The notes: generated by a model not told the origin, from the sequence alone. DNA of 64,000 nucleotides from Buddleja alternifolia (GCA_019426215.1 CM033399.1:27909022-27973021); one strand, 5' to 3'; positions 9,991 through 23,199 are shown, counted from the first letter of the stretch. Numbers and translations: made by a program.

Positions 9991-11028
9991 TTTTATCACA
10001 TTACCATTGATGGAATTGCAAAGAGATCCACTATCTGATTTATTAGAGTCACTATGCAACTCTTCCACAAGACTTGCAAATGCATTTGATGTTTGGAATA
10101 ATCCCTATCATCATTCACATCCACCTTACCCAAGCAAGTTTACTTATATATATATATGTATGTATGTATGTGTGGGTTTAATTACCAGAAAGCAAAGTGC
10201 ATGTGATTATTGTATCCCTTGAGAATGGGAAATTCCATGCTACCCAAATGAGTATGTGTCCAAATGAGTTTTAAATCGTTGGATCATATTTTTGGATACA
10301 CACAACGTAGCTTTCTTCATCATATGCAACCAAGCGTGTACCAGAAGTTGCTTGATCAACCACACATCAATCGATGCATTTCATAATCACCAACCAAATT
10401 TGTATTATTTTTCCCAAAGTTTTTAGCCCTAAAGGACAATGTATATTTAGACTAATTAATTAACATGTGTTTCTATACGAAAAATGTTTATTAGCTTTAT
10501 ACAGAAAATTAAAATTTTGATAACAACCATTTCATAATTTTATTAGCTTTTAAAATATGCGGATCGAAGAGATCATGTTGTGTAAATTCCATGAAACTAC
10601 TCCAGTTTTTATAACTGAGAATGTTGTCATCATGTACGTGTTTACTACTCGCACTCATTAAAAACCGAAATATTCTCCATTAACATATTAACGATAAATA
10701 AATTTTGATATTTAATTTGCGGATTGGTTAAGTGTGGCCCTTCAAAAATAAATAATTAATGGGAAAAAAGGGGATCATTTGATGAGATGCTAACTCCTAT
10801 ACTTTATAATATGATCAAATTAAATGATGTTTGATTATGTATCTATTGGTCATATTAAACTCCATTAGATACCAAAATGTTCTCCACTATGATCACACTG
10901 GCATACTTAATTATCATAGAAATATATTTGTTTTATGCAATTATAAGTTTAGTCATGAGACCAGGAAAGAAAATATTATCGTAGAAGATCAAAAGGAAGT
11001 GGCAAATGATTGTGAAGGATCAATGATG

Positions 11029-11066
<38 letters not shown>

Positions 11067-11735
11067 GGACCCAAAAGAGAAAAAGTCATTGAGAATATCA
11101 ATGTCCTATGGGCATCAAGGTGGGACTGTTTGTTTCAACCATTATTTTAGTTTGAAGGGCCAAAAACTCTCAAGGAAACATTAGTAATATAGTTCAAATT
11201 TGGTCTCATTGAATTCAATTAACCGTAAATCACACGTAGTATATTTGATTTATAATTAATGATTCTCTTTAAAGTGTAGAGCAATCACATTTTAGAGGTT
11301 TATGTATTTTCTATAAATTTGACTTAATTGTATTTGAACAAACTGAATTAGAATTTACTTAATTGTATTTGAACACAAATTGAATTAGAATTTAATAAAA
11401 AAAAAATAGTAAGGCGACACATTGAAAGAAATAAAAATTGAGTGATTAATTAGAAAATAAATTCCAACTAGATATTGCGTGGATGCCACTATAATTATTT
11501 AAACTCGACAAAGCATGCAATGAGTTTATTTTATCAGTATCCGACTATAATTATTTCAACCGATTATTAGGATCTCTCGAATTATAATTGTGGAATAATA
11601 TTATATAGATGCTATTATGTAAATAATTATGATTATTTCAAAAGCTATAGACATTTTTCTTATTACTTCGATGAAAATATACGAGTGAGAATTCAAACAC
11701 TAGACCTCCCACTTATAAGAGTTTGGTGTCGCTTA
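9991..11735. other. Non-coding stretch with a (TG)n(TA)n tract
   Basis: No gene recognised. A 71-codon frame (10007-10222) starts in ordinary-looking sequence but runs into TA/TG simple repeat and has no known domain. The (TG)n(TA)n tract occupies 11029-11066. Confidence 0.5.
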
Positions 11736-12686
11736 GAGCCTCTCCAATGGAGAGCTATTTTGTAGCTTTTAGCTCCAAAATAGCTCTCCAATGGGGAGCT
11801 ATTCCCTTGCGCTATTTTAGCGCAGGGGAACAGTGCAGCGCTATATTTAGCGCTGCACTGTAGCTCAGAGCTAAAAATAGCTCTGAGTTACTTTTTTTTT
11901 ATGTTTTTTGTCTTTTTTTTCCTTTCATTTTTACCCCCAAAGTTTTATAATTAGTTATTTCAGCCCCTTCTTTCATTTCACACCCTTTCATTCTAGCCCC
12001 TTTATTTTGTATTTATCTTCTTTCTTGTTTTTTTCAATTAATGTATATATTATTTTAATTTAACCAAAAGAATAAACATTTAACTAAAAGTAGTACAAAA
12101 TGCATATTCCATATAATTTAAAACATTTAAAATCAACTTCAACATAGAACAATGTTACATAAATACCTAAAATTACACAATTGAAAGGGAAACATACATA
12201 ATACAAGATAAATAGAGCATAAAAAAACAACAATAATTTAAAATGATGGTAAATCGGATCCACTTCCTCCCCCAAAATTAGGAAAATAGTCACCATAATA
12301 ATTTGACACCGACGATGGATGTGGATATTGATTTTGTTGAGCTCTTTTCTGTATAATATTGATTTTGATCAAATATTATGTTTGTTTTGTATGCTTATTT
12401 TATATGAACGTTTTTTTATGTAAAATATAAATTTCAATTATTTAATATTATTATTATTAAAACTCTCAAAAATTATTTACTTGGATGAATATGTAATACA
12501 AACATAAAATTTGGGGTATTTGTGAAATATGAGAAATAGTATAAATGAGGTGTAAAAATATTATTATTATAATGAATAGTGATTTAGAGCAGAATATAGA
12601 GCAGTACATTGGAGTTAATGTACTATAGCAAAGCTAAAATAGAGATAAAGCTGGAATTATTTTAACTCTATATATTGGAGATGGCC
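11736..12686. mobile_element. PIF/Harbinger-type non-autonomous element (951 bp)
   Basis: Starts GAGCCTCTCCAATGG and ends ATTGGAGATGGCC (inverted match GGCCATCTCCAAT). It is flanked by the 3-bp duplication TTA (11733-11735 and 12687-12689), the classic PIF/Harbinger target. It contains a perfect 13-bp palindrome, CAGTGCAGCGCTA/TAGCGCTGCACTG (11831-11860), with a 4 nt loop. No transposase is encoded. The minus frame 12084-12296 is AT-rich and unrecognised. Confidence 0.8.
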
Positions 12687-12689
12687 TTA

Positions 12690-14466
12690 ACCATGTTATT
12701 CGCTCAATAGTTGTAGCTATGGGAGCGTTAAATAATGATGCCAATTCTCACTTTAAGGCGAACAAGGGTAGTGTGTGATATTTGATGCTATGGCCCATCG
12801 TACTAGTATTGTCACTATTGCATCTTCCACGAGGGTGCCACAAAACAAAGCCTAAATTGGCCACTTGCGAATTTGGAGCAATTTGAGATGAAATGACAAG
12901 TGGTCGAGAACTTAGGTTTGATTTCATGCTAAACTATTTTTTATTTCTTAATTAATATATTAGATGGTTCCAGTTTCATTTTCCTTTTTTTTTCTTAAGG
13001 AAAAACGGTAATTTTATTTCATCCAATAAATAGTTTACAACGTCAATAACAATATAACTGAGACTGTCTCTAACGATATAGTAAAAAATAATTAAAGCAC
13101 CAAATATCAAGTTTTTCAAGATAACAAATCTTAAAAACTGACCACATTTTTATGCAAGAGATACAAAATTCTCATTCGAGAGAGAAAACAAACTCTCATA
13201 CGGAATAGAGAAAACAAAATACTAACAAAATGTCTAAAAAGCTATATAAAATCTTATGAATCACTCGTTTTAATCTCGTTAGATCCGTCTCTGTCTCGTT
13301 CGATCCATCACCGTCAGATTTGAAATTAGAATATACAACTTGAAAAGAGTTTTCCAACCCAATCCGTCTACAATAGTAGTGACAATAGTGGTGAAGGAGG
13401 CGAGGAGAAGAAGAGAAAAAAAAGATGGCTAGAGTTTTCATGTTCACTATGAAGGCAGCAATTTCATTTTCCATTTGAAAGGTGACACATACCTCTTTCA
13501 ATTGGATGCTTCAATAATTGGTGCTTACATGAATTCTACAACTATCATAATTTAGTACATAAATATCCATTTGGACATGGGGGTAAAAAAGACAATTCAA
13601 TATGGTGATGATTTCTATCCTAAAAGCTATGATTGTACAAGACCACAATTGCAGGAACACAATAGCATATTGAGTTATGTTGGATCTTGTACTTGGAAAC
13701 TTATGAAAAAATATCACATATGCTTATACAAGTTTAGAAACTTCATAATCATTCTCTATTGAATTGAGAGGGATGCTTCAAACAATGTAACCAAAGCATC
13801 TTCTCGAGTTGAAAAATTAATTGGGTTAAGGAGTACTGGTTCAATAGTCGGTCATATGTGGTTGTTGAAAACCACATTAAAGTTACACTATGAACTATAA
13901 TTAATATATCAAAACATGTTTCACTGATAAATATAAGGAAAAGTACAAATAAATAAAATAATACCGACCTATATTTATATTAAGAAAATCATACAATTTA
14001 ATTATTTCTTAATATTTTTCTTATTATTTAGAAGATACATAAAAAAATCAGAATTAAAATCACAATTAACAAAAGTTATCAGATCAAAAATTCTAGATGA
14101 AAGCTTTTTATAAAAGAAAAGGCAAGTGCTCTTATCTGAAATACTAGGAGAATTGGGTTCTGAAATTTATTAATCATAAATATTGAACTTTTTTGAGCGA
14201 AAGTTTGTAGAATAAGTCTTTTTGAATTGAAAAATTTTATTATGAATTTCTCGACTTTAAAAATTATTTATTAAAAGTTTTCTGTATTTTTTGCTAAATA
14301 TCTATATGTTCAAAAAAATACTCTCTTTTATCTATATTTTAATAGTGTATATGACAATATTGCACAATTAACAAATAAAAAGTAAAAGAATAAAGATTAA
14401 TGAAGTATATAAATAACATATCGACTTATTTTCAACTTTCAATATATTGAAAAATTAAACTCATAT
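12690..14466. other. Non-coding stretch
   Basis: AT-rich. Frames at 13196-13501 (minus), 13511-13717 (minus) and 13571-13762 (plus) have no recognisable domains and overlap one another on opposite strands. No complete repeat was identified. Confidence 0.45.
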
Positions 14467-14858
14467 ATTTTTATAGGGTTAATTGCAATACACCTTCCCG
14501 TGAAATTCGTAAAAGTAGCAAAAAAATCCCGTGAAAAAACAAAGAGTAATCTACCTTTTTGTGAAATAAAAGTTGGAGCAATTTAACTCTAAACACGGTT
14601 TTGATATTTTTAGGACAATTTTGCCCAAAGTTTTACAACCATTGGATTAAATGTGTCAGAGATCAACGGTCAATATTATTTGTAATTATTAAAAAAGAAA
14701 ATATTAAATTCTTGTATATTCTTTGATTGAAAAATAACAAACATAAATCTTATTAGGAATCCATTTATGTTAGAAATATTGATGATGACAACTAGGTTAT
14801 GTTTTAGACCCCAAAATTATATAAGTTTGATTTTAATAGAAATCATTTATAGGCTTTG

Positions 14859-16242
14859 TGTTAGGTCTCATATTTTACATATTTTCATTATGATTTACCT
14901 CACATTTATCTTTATTTTATGCCTTGTTGTTAGTCTTTTCATTTATTTTTAGCCTAATTTATGTATTTTGATTTCTAAGTCGTTTCAATGCTTTTATAGG
15001 CATAAAAGCGATGATTTTGATGAGTTGAAGGAGTATTTATTACAATAATAATGAAGGCTATCCAAGAGGATGTGAAGAAATGCATTTGAAAGGCCAAACG
15101 AGAATGTTTCGTTGAAGAAAAATGAAGAGGAAGATTTCTGCACAGGCAACTGCACAACTGTGCAGATATTCTGCACAGGCAATTGCACAACTGTGCAGAT
15201 ATTCTGCACAGCTGTGCAGCTGCGAATTTTTGTGGGCCGATTTTATGACTTAGATGGGCATAATTTATGTATCTAAGACTCCTTTTTAGTTAAAAAAAAG
15301 TGGCAAAAACATTTATATAGGCTAGAGTGAGGTGGAAGAGCATAAAGAATTCATTCATTCTTACAAAAAAAAGTAGATCTTAGAGAGAAAAGAAGACTTC
15401 TAGAGAGAGAAAGGAGATCTTGAAGAGTTCTTGGAGAAGAGTTCTTGGAGAAAAGCTTCATCTTTTCAAGTTATATTCTTCCAATCCTCCATTGTTGAAC
15501 ATGAGTAACTTTATGTTTATGCAATTAATTTCTTGTTTTTCTTTAATTATGTATAGCTAAATTATTTTCTAGGGTTTAAGATGTAGTCTTGTGTATTGAT
15601 TTGGATTATTGATGATTGATGGATGTGATTTCTTGTTTGGTTTATCTATTAATGAGTGTTTAATGCTTGTAATTGATTGATCACCAATTGCATGATTTAA
15701 GATAAATTAAGAAGTACCGGGAGGTGAATTAGTTTATTGGTTCGGATTTAATAGACATGTGTAAATTGCTTAATAGGGATATTGGTAATTTTGCATGAGA
15801 CTAGTTAAACAATATTCATAGAACTTAATGGATTCATCTAAATTAGTTTTTGATCATGGGAGTGACGTTAATTAATTTAGGTGGGTACTCATGAAGATCT
15901 CGGGAGAGTATTCGTATATTTAAGAAAATTGGGTCTTTAATTTAAACAAGAATGATAATCCATTGAAAGTCAATAATCCATAGAAATACCTTGATGAAAT
16001 CTTAATCCCTAGGCTTTTCGTTAATTGATTATTCGTTTTAATTATATTTGTGTTTATTATTTATAATTAATTCTGTTTTTATAAATTTCTGCTTTTAATT
16101 AGTTAAAATCTCAAATCTTTGATAATCGATAGTCTAAATAATAAGATAAACTTTGTTTGGTACTTGATAATCTTCCCTGTGGAGACGATCTTACTTTCAC
16201 TATATTATTTGTTCGATTCCGTGTTGTTACGGACGGTTAACA
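14859..16242 (+). mobile_element. Solo LTR (1384 bp)
   Basis: Begins TGTTAGGTCTC, ends GGTTAACA, and is flanked by a perfect 5-bp duplication CTTTG (14854-14858 and 16243-16247). No primer-binding site or coding domain is inside, so it is an LTR left by recombination, or a very small non-autonomous element. Orientation is uncertain; plus is assumed. The internal 33-bp tandem repeat is listed separately. Confidence 0.8.
15137..15224 (+). repeat. 33-bp tandem repeat, about 2.7 copies
   Basis: Unit begins TCTGCACAGGCAA and contains TGCACAACTGTGCAG, itself palindromic. Copies start at 15137, 15170 and 15203 (partial). Confidence 0.9.
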
Positions 16243-16284
16243 CTTTGAAACTTAGATTTGTTTAAGGCTTTTATCTCTTTATAT

Positions 16285-18140
16285 TGTTAGGCTAAGTATC
16301 TGAACGCTTGTAACATTGATAGAATTCCAGGTGAATCTATCAAGTTAAGGTTGAAGATCAAGCGCCTGAAGTCTCTAGAAAATTAGATCTGAACATCGCC
16401 GGACAAATGTCGAAGCAAGACAAGTTGTGAAGATCAGTTCAGTGATGAATGGGCATTCAAAAGACAGAATTCACCTGAATTCAATTTCAAGTGCAAGCGG
16501 GAGTTTAATGCAATCAATAACGAGAATTCAACTCAACAGATATTGATTTCATATGCATTTAATGTTTGATAAGAGCATTATTATGATAAGTACCTTTGAC
16601 ATACAGAAGACGAGTTACTACTAGACTATCAAAAATCAAAGTCCGTCGCACCAAGTTTTGCATGTGAATTTAAGGGATAAAAGGACGAAAGTTGTTTCAC
16701 TCGCCGAACGTAAAAGGCACGCGCTCCCTATATGAGACAAATGGACAGATTGACCAAGATTGCATGTAAATTGGACTTCCAAACAACAGCCGAATACATA
16801 TATCTAAAAATACGAGCCGAAGCTTTGTTGCACTTAAGTCTCGATCCTTACACTTCCAGAAAAGCTTAAACTCCATTGCCAAAATCCTTAAAGCTTTTCG
16901 TCCTATCCTTGACAGGCAAAAATATCTCAAACATTTTCCAAAGAATAACCCTAAACTATTCTTTAGGTTCGTCTCAATTTGACAACAGGGAGAAAGTTAA
17001 AAGATGTGTGTAATACCTAGCCAGTCACATGGCCAATATCAGAGCCCAAATGAGAACGAATGATTAAATCATTCTTAAACCTTTTTCATCGTGAATACTA
17101 TGTGAGTTTATACCCTTTGTTCTTATATCCCAGTTAAGTAAGAGTCATGGTTTATGTCAAACTCATAAACTTGACCATATGCTTGGATTATAATAAGTTA
17201 AGATCAATGAGAATGAATCCCTTCTTAGATATCAGTTACGACTACTACTTGCCTATCAAGGTCGCACTTCGAGGCAAGTCCCACCAAAGAGTAAGTTAGG
17301 CCTAACTACTCTAATGACATGTCTGATATCACAAGTATATATTCAACGTGACTCCTCAGGTCGAAGTTTCACGCCTATCACAACTAGTCAATTATGGCAT
17401 TGATTGTCAATGAGTAAAACCCATGTGACAGAATTGATGTGAGTTGAGTTCGAGTGCATTAATCCATCAGTACACCTATAACATAAGGTTCCACTATCCT
17501 TTAATGTTCAACTGACAATTCTCAAGATCAATGAGAACGAACTCCCTCTTAGATATCAGTTAAGATTACTACTTGCTGATCAAGGTCGCACTTCGAAGTC
17601 AGTCACACCAAAGAGTGAGTTGAGCCTAACTACTCTAATGACAGGTCTGATATGACAAGTATATATTCAATGTGACTCCTCAGATCTAAGGTTCACACCT
17701 ATCACAACTAGTTAATTATGCCATTGATTGTCAATGAGTGAAACCCATGTGACAGAATTGATGTGAGTCGAGTTCGAGTGTAGTAATTCAATCAATGTAC
17801 CTATAACATAAGCTTCCACTATCCTTTAGTGTTCGACTAACAATTCCCTTGTGAAAACTTACATTATACAAGTCTTGGTGAACCTCAAGGCTCACTTGAG
17901 ATTCTTTGATTTGCAAAAACATTAAATGAGAACCTTTCTAGTGACGATTTTCTTATCTCATACAGAATAGAAGTTCATTCTTGTGCACGTTGACTAGGTG
18001 TTGAATACTACTTACGAATGCCTATAAGATCTATCTAATTCAACAAAAAGGCCTATTATTGATATAAAGATATTACAATTACAAAATCAATGACCTTCTA
18101 TAATCAGTCCTTTACGGCATTGGAAGGTATATACCTAACA
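16285..18140 (-). mobile_element. Solo LTR related to the copia LTR (1856 bp)
   Basis: On the minus strand it runs from TGTTAGGTATATACC to CTTAGCCTAACA. Flanks TATAT (16280-16284) and TATGT (18141-18145) match at 4 of 5. Blocks of it match, in inverse orientation, the LTR at 21476-23198, for example GACCTGAGGAG and the AGAGTAGTTAG block. It therefore derives from a related copia family. No internal domain or second LTR is nearby. Confidence 0.75.
17200..17847. repeat. 324-bp tandem duplication inside the solo LTR
   Basis: AAGATCAATGAGAA recurs at 17200 and 17524. The whole following block, including 'CAAGGTCGCACTTCGA' and 'ATTGATTGTCAATGAGT', is repeated with scattered substitutions. Confidence 0.9.
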
Positions 18141-18671
18141 TATGTATGTACTTAAATATATGTATATGTATAAAGTATATCAAAAACAATTGGGCAGTGG
18201 ATGTTGAAGACAATGGCTCACAGAGTCGGCCTGGGAAGATGAGGGTGGGAGCAGCTTGGAAAGATGGCAGCTTTGACGAATGTTTAGGGTGGATTTTCTA
18301 ATAGAGGGACGATGACGGTAGATCTTCTAATAGGAAAAACTGGAAAGATGTGCTAATCGGGGTAGTAGTGGTGGATCTGTGCGTGAAATAAGGGCAGGTA
18401 GTGGTAAATTTGTACGTGAAATAGAGGCAGACAGTGGTGAGGACTTGGGCGAGCGATGGTGGTGCACGAAAACATCGATTGGCTTGGTGGGGCGGCGGTC
18501 AGGAAGGGCGTGAGTTGCAACGTCGATTGGCTTTGAGAGTGTTGGGGAGGGCAGTTGCCAATGGAGATAGTAGATTTGTGACTGGCGATGGCGATGGAGG
18601 GGTTGGTTGGGGAAGGCGGCGTGGATGGCAGGTTGCAAGGAGTGGAGACATCTCGGGACGGTGGATGTAGG

Positions 18672-19695
18672 TAGGACTGGGTGTTCGGATCGGGTAATTC
18701 GGATCCGAACTGACCCGATCGGGTTTAGACTAATCGAATCGGGTAAATCGGGTAATTAATCGGATTCGGGTTATTCGGATTCGGAATAGTGATGTTCAGG
18801 TTCGGGTTCTAATTTTCAATTGTTTTGGGTAATTCGGGTACCCGAATTACCCGAAATAAAAAAAAATTAAATATATATATATATATATATATTTTTTTTT
18901 GTTGTTACATGGCAAATAAAAAATATAATTATACTCAATTAGGTTGAAATATTTATCAATATTATCTTATGAGCTCCAGAATATATTATATATTGATGTT
19001 CGAGATAATTTATATGCTCCATCAAGCAAAATATGGATTTTAAGTTGGTCCTGATGATATAATATAAACTCTCCTCCAATCTATTTTTATGGCTACAACA
19101 CCAAAATAATTTTGCATTCATTTCATTTTGATTTCAAGGATAAGATTATAAAACTCCAAGGAGAATGTTAATTGTTAATTAATCAAATCGATTTATTGGA
19201 GATATATTCATAATTGTGCTTTCTTTAATCAACCTATAAATATATTCTAGAATAATGTTTGTTAACAAAGAGAATGTCACTTTTAATATTTTAATATGTA
19301 TTAAGTATAATTTTAAACTTATAATATATTATTTATTGAAGGTATATGTAATCAGTTACTATTTTTTCTTTTGAGGTGCATTCAATTAATCGTCATTGAT
19401 AATGCTAATTAATTACATGCTAATTTTTAGATGACTACAACATAAAATATTCAGTTAAATATTTACAAATTAATTTTTGGTCCTTAATTTAATGAAAATT
19501 AGAGTTGTAGAGACCCAAAAAATTCGACCCAAACTTTTTTTTTCAAAAATATCAAAAAACCCGAATCCGAACCGAACTCGATTAAACCCGAACCTGATTA
19601 ACCCCAGAAAATCGGTTCGGATTCGGTTTTCATGTTTCACTACCCGAAAACCGAACAACCTGAACCCGAAAATCCGATCCGAACGCCCACCCCTA
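18672..19695. mobile_element. hAT-type non-autonomous element (1024 bp)
   Basis: Perfect 8-bp target-site duplication GATGTAGG (18664-18671 and 19696-19703). Terminal inverted repeats are TAGGACTGGGTGTTCGGATC and its inverted partner TAGGGGTGGGCGTTCGGATC. Both subterminal regions are rich in TTCGG/CCGAA motifs, and the middle is AT-rich with a TA run near 18870-18890. No transposase frame is present. Confidence 0.88.
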
Positions 19696-20150
19696 GATGT
19701 AGGCATGGTGTCCTGGGTTTTGGATGGATGATGGGTGGTAGGAATGGAAGGTTATGGGGAAAGTGCATTAGGGTTATGGTTTTGGGGAGATGATGAATTT
19801 GGGAAGGAGATGAAAGAAAAACAATTAAAAAAAATACATGTAGATTAATTTAAAAGTAAAAAAAATAGAAAATTATATGGTAAAAAACAAGGACATTTTG
19901 ATTTTCTTAATGATAAATATAGATCAAATATATGTAGGGAGGCGGTGTGCATATTTTTTTTATTTCACAAAGGGGTAAATTATCCTTTGTTTTTCATAAG
20001 TTTTTTTTATTAGTTACATGTTTCACATGGAGGTTGATTGTATTAACCATATTTCCATATAAACAACATATGATGATATACAAGTTTAGAGAACTTTCTT
20101 GCTCATTCTCATTCGGAATGCGAGGGGGATGCTTTAGCATTCATTAAGGC

Positions 20151-21069
20151 TAGGCCCGTCAATCAAGTCGTGCGAGTCGAGCCTGGTCAAGCTCACGTTA
20201 GACTTGATATTATGCGAGCTTTTATCACCAAGGCTTGAGTTTACACGAGCTTTTTATTTCAAAGCTCGGTCTCGGCTTGAAAATGAATACAGCTTCGAGC
20301 CGAGCCCGAGCCGACCCGAATTTGTTCTCTTTTGAAAATTTTTAAGTAATAAAGTAATCTTATATATAAAATTAAAAAAATAACCATCTTATAAACATAA
20401 ATAAATCAACATCATCCATGTTCTAATGACAAATCATAACTAAAATGTACTTTGAAAGATCTCATTTCATTGCAATATATGCTCCACGCGTTATTTAAGA
20501 TTGAAAAATATTATAATCAAATACATGATAAACTTATTTACAAAAAAAATTTGTTTTTATCATGAGTTGTGAGAAGAACTAAATGAAATACAATTCTTGA
20601 AGACAAAAGCTAGCAGCCTTCCACGTCAGTTTATGCGAATTTTTATATGTTTATATTGGATACGGTTTGATAGGTTTAAATTGATAATTTTTCACTTTTT
20701 TAATTTCTTGAGCATAGTGTTTTATATTAGGAAATTTTAGAATTGAATGCTGATTGATTTTAAGGATGCTATTCCTTAATATTAAATTTTGACATTTTCT
20801 GTGCAATCTGAAATTATTTACAAAAAAGTATTATATTTTATTTTGTATATAATATATAAAATATATATATACATCTATGTATTTTCTTTTACGAGCCCGA
20901 GCCCAATTCAAGCATAGCCTACTCTCGCTTACGCTCGGCTTGAATTCAAATTCAAGCTTCATCCTTGGGCTCTAGCTCGGCTTGGGCCCGGCTTGTATAA
21001 AACTCGGCTTGAAAATTATCAAGCCGAGCTTACGAGCTTCGAGCCGGCTTGAGCTCATTGACAGTCCTA
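20151..21069. mobile_element. hAT-type non-autonomous element (919 bp)
   Basis: Perfect 8-bp target-site duplication ATTAAGGC (20143-20150 and 21070-21077). Ends are TAGGCCCGTCAATCAAG and, inverted, TAGGACTGTCAATGAGC. Subterminal DNA is dense in GAGCTCG/CGAGCC motifs, as in 5244-5525 and 7524-8117, which suggests one family. The interior is AT-rich and non-coding. Confidence 0.88.
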
Positions 21070-21077
21070 ATTAAGGC

Positions 21078-21475
21078 TAGACTTTGGAAGACGTAAGTGT
21101 TTCACTTCCTTGTATATTGTATTAAGGTTTATAATTTTATCGAGAAAACTAGAAAAAAATGAATTTCGAAAACCTTAATTCCATCACATTTTCATTGTAA
21201 TGGGTATCTACTTTCGATACAATTTTTGATTTGTAATTATAAACTCAAAGATTTAATTTATAAGAGGCGGTGGGGTGAAGTGGAGTGTGCATAACTTTAA
21301 AATTAATGAAACAAAGAACTTGATCATATGTACGAATATCCTCAACTTGTCATAACCAATCAATGTTTAGTTACTTATGAGTTCGTAATGCATAGACCAA
21401 TAAATAATTGTATAATGTAGCTTTTATTGTTATTATATATAAAATATATTATCCTGTGTTTGAGAGATAACTATT
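21078..21475. other. Short non-coding spacer
   Basis: AT-rich DNA between the hAT element and the copia 5' LTR. Nothing recognised. Confidence 0.5.
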
Positions 21476-23198
21476 TGTTAGGTGTATGCCCTTAATACCT
21501 ATGAGGAATTAGATTGAGTAGAGTTTTGATAAGTTATTTGTACAAACATTTTATTGTTTCCATTTATAGAATAAAGGTTTTGATTTTGTTCATATAAATC
21601 TAACGGCATTTAAATGTATTGAACAAATAAATCCATGAGATTTTAAGATAGACTTTCTGCCTCTTATGAAGAAGAGGAGGCACTGGAAAAGTCAAGTACT
21701 TAATCCCTTAAATCGGGAGTTCGCGAGTTAAGGAATGTTAATTGAGCATTTATATTCAACTCGTATGACACCTTCTTTGACAAGGAAGTACCAGTCGTAC
21801 ACTGATTGGATAGTGGGAGTTGGTGTCATGAATATGATTGAAGGAATTAATATATTTGAACACGACTCGCATTAATCCAATCACATAGGTATTTACTCTT
21901 TGACAGTCAATAATTGGGATTAAGATTGCGATAGTATGTGTGAGCTTTAGACCTGAGGAGCTATTTATGATGTGCTTGCTTGTAGTATTGGATATGTTAT
22001 AAGAGTAGTTAGACCCGTATCACTTGATAAGTGGGGTCGACCTCGAAGTACAATCCACATGGTGTACTCGACATTATAAGATTTAACTGCCAATATGGGA
22101 TTCAACGTCTCGACAGTAAACAAGTATGTGACATGTACAATCATAAGCAATAGAAATTACGAAGTCTTTGACCAAAGCAAATAAACTAAACGAGTGATGG
22201 TCACTAAGGGTAGTTTGGTAATTTTACATTGTTATGATTATTGAGTAGAATATCAAGTTATATGAGTTTGACGTACTATGACTCTTACTTGATCGGGTCA
22301 CGTCGGTGAAGAGTTTATACACATATGATAGTCGTAATCAAGGTTCGTGATGATATGTTCATATCGTATTTAATTGGGTTACGATTTGGTTCCACGGTGT
22401 TGGCTAGGTGACAACCTTATCCTTTGGAATCCTCTCATTGCCAATTGAATCGAGGCTAGAGAGTCGAACTATGTGAAGAAAAGGAATATTTCCATGCTAA
22501 GGGTATTTTGGTAAAATCACATTAGATGTGAATTGACTGACAAAATGGATGACATGATTTAATTAAAAGTATTTAATTAGATTAAATAAATTAATTAAAT
22601 CATATTAATTCATAAGATAAATTAATTAGAAATTAATTTATATGTTGAATTAAATTAATTGAATTAATTTTAATTAGATTAAAGTAATTAATTAATTGTC
22701 AATTGAATTGGACTTAGATTTAATTAATTACACATAGGCTAAGTTGGAATAAAGTCCGGAAGCTCATCTGCTTAAGGCCTAGCGGCCGCCCCTCACTGTA
22801 TACCTAAGGGGTTCTGCTCATGTGTATTAGTATTCAGTTTGTGTCAGAACTCGATATACACAAGTCATTGTTTTAGAATTTGACTGAGAGCCAAAAGAAA
22901 CCTAGAGCAATAGGACAGAAAAATTCCTCCCTCTCTCTCCAATCTAGCCACCGCTGCCATAGTTGCCGGGAGAAGATCGGAACTTTTCTCAGAGAATTTT
23001 TCTTCAGCGTAATTATCTGGAGACAGGAGTCCTGGGCTGTTGCTGATAATTCAAGATTTAATTGACAAGAGGCAATTCGATTACTCTCTGTCATTATTCG
23101 AACTTATTGTGCTATTGACAATATCATGAATATCCCCGAATTCGATTCTCGTGTGTGATTTGGATTAAAAAATTTATCCGCTAGACCGAATCACAACA
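21476..23198 (+). repeat. Copia 5' LTR (1723 bp)
   Basis: TGTTAGGTGTATGCCC...ATCACAACA. Over the first 180 aligned bases I count 11 differences from the 3' LTR (about 6%). It also has about 45 bp near 22560 that is missing from the 3' copy. Confidence 0.92.
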
Positions 23199-23199
23199 A

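Larger units (their letters stand above)
14476..20050. mobile_element. Mutator-like MITE expanded by three nested insertions
   Basis: The left arm (GGGTTAATTGCAATACACC, then 'CCGTGAAATTCG', 'ACAAAGAGTAATCTACC', 'TTTGTGAAATAAAA') is matched in inverted orientation by the right arm ending near 20050 (complement: ATGGTTAATACAATCAACC, 'ACAAAGGATAATTTACCCC', 'TTTGTGAAATAAAA'). Flanking 9-mers ATTTTTATA (14467-14475) and ATTTCCATA (20051-20059) match at 7 of 9. Removing the two solo LTRs and the hAT element leaves about 1.3 kb. The GC-rich segment 18200-18670 belongs to this core. No MURA-type transposase is seen. Confidence 0.7.

Noticed and set aside
10007..10222. 71-codon plus-strand frame
   Set aside because: First 40 codons look ordinary, but the frame runs into TA/TG simple repeat and matches nothing I recognise.
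18327..18670. Overlapping GC-rich frames on both strands
   Set aside because: They belong to the core of the Mutator-like element, have no domain, and exist because of local GC content. A captured gene fragment remains possible but is unsupported.
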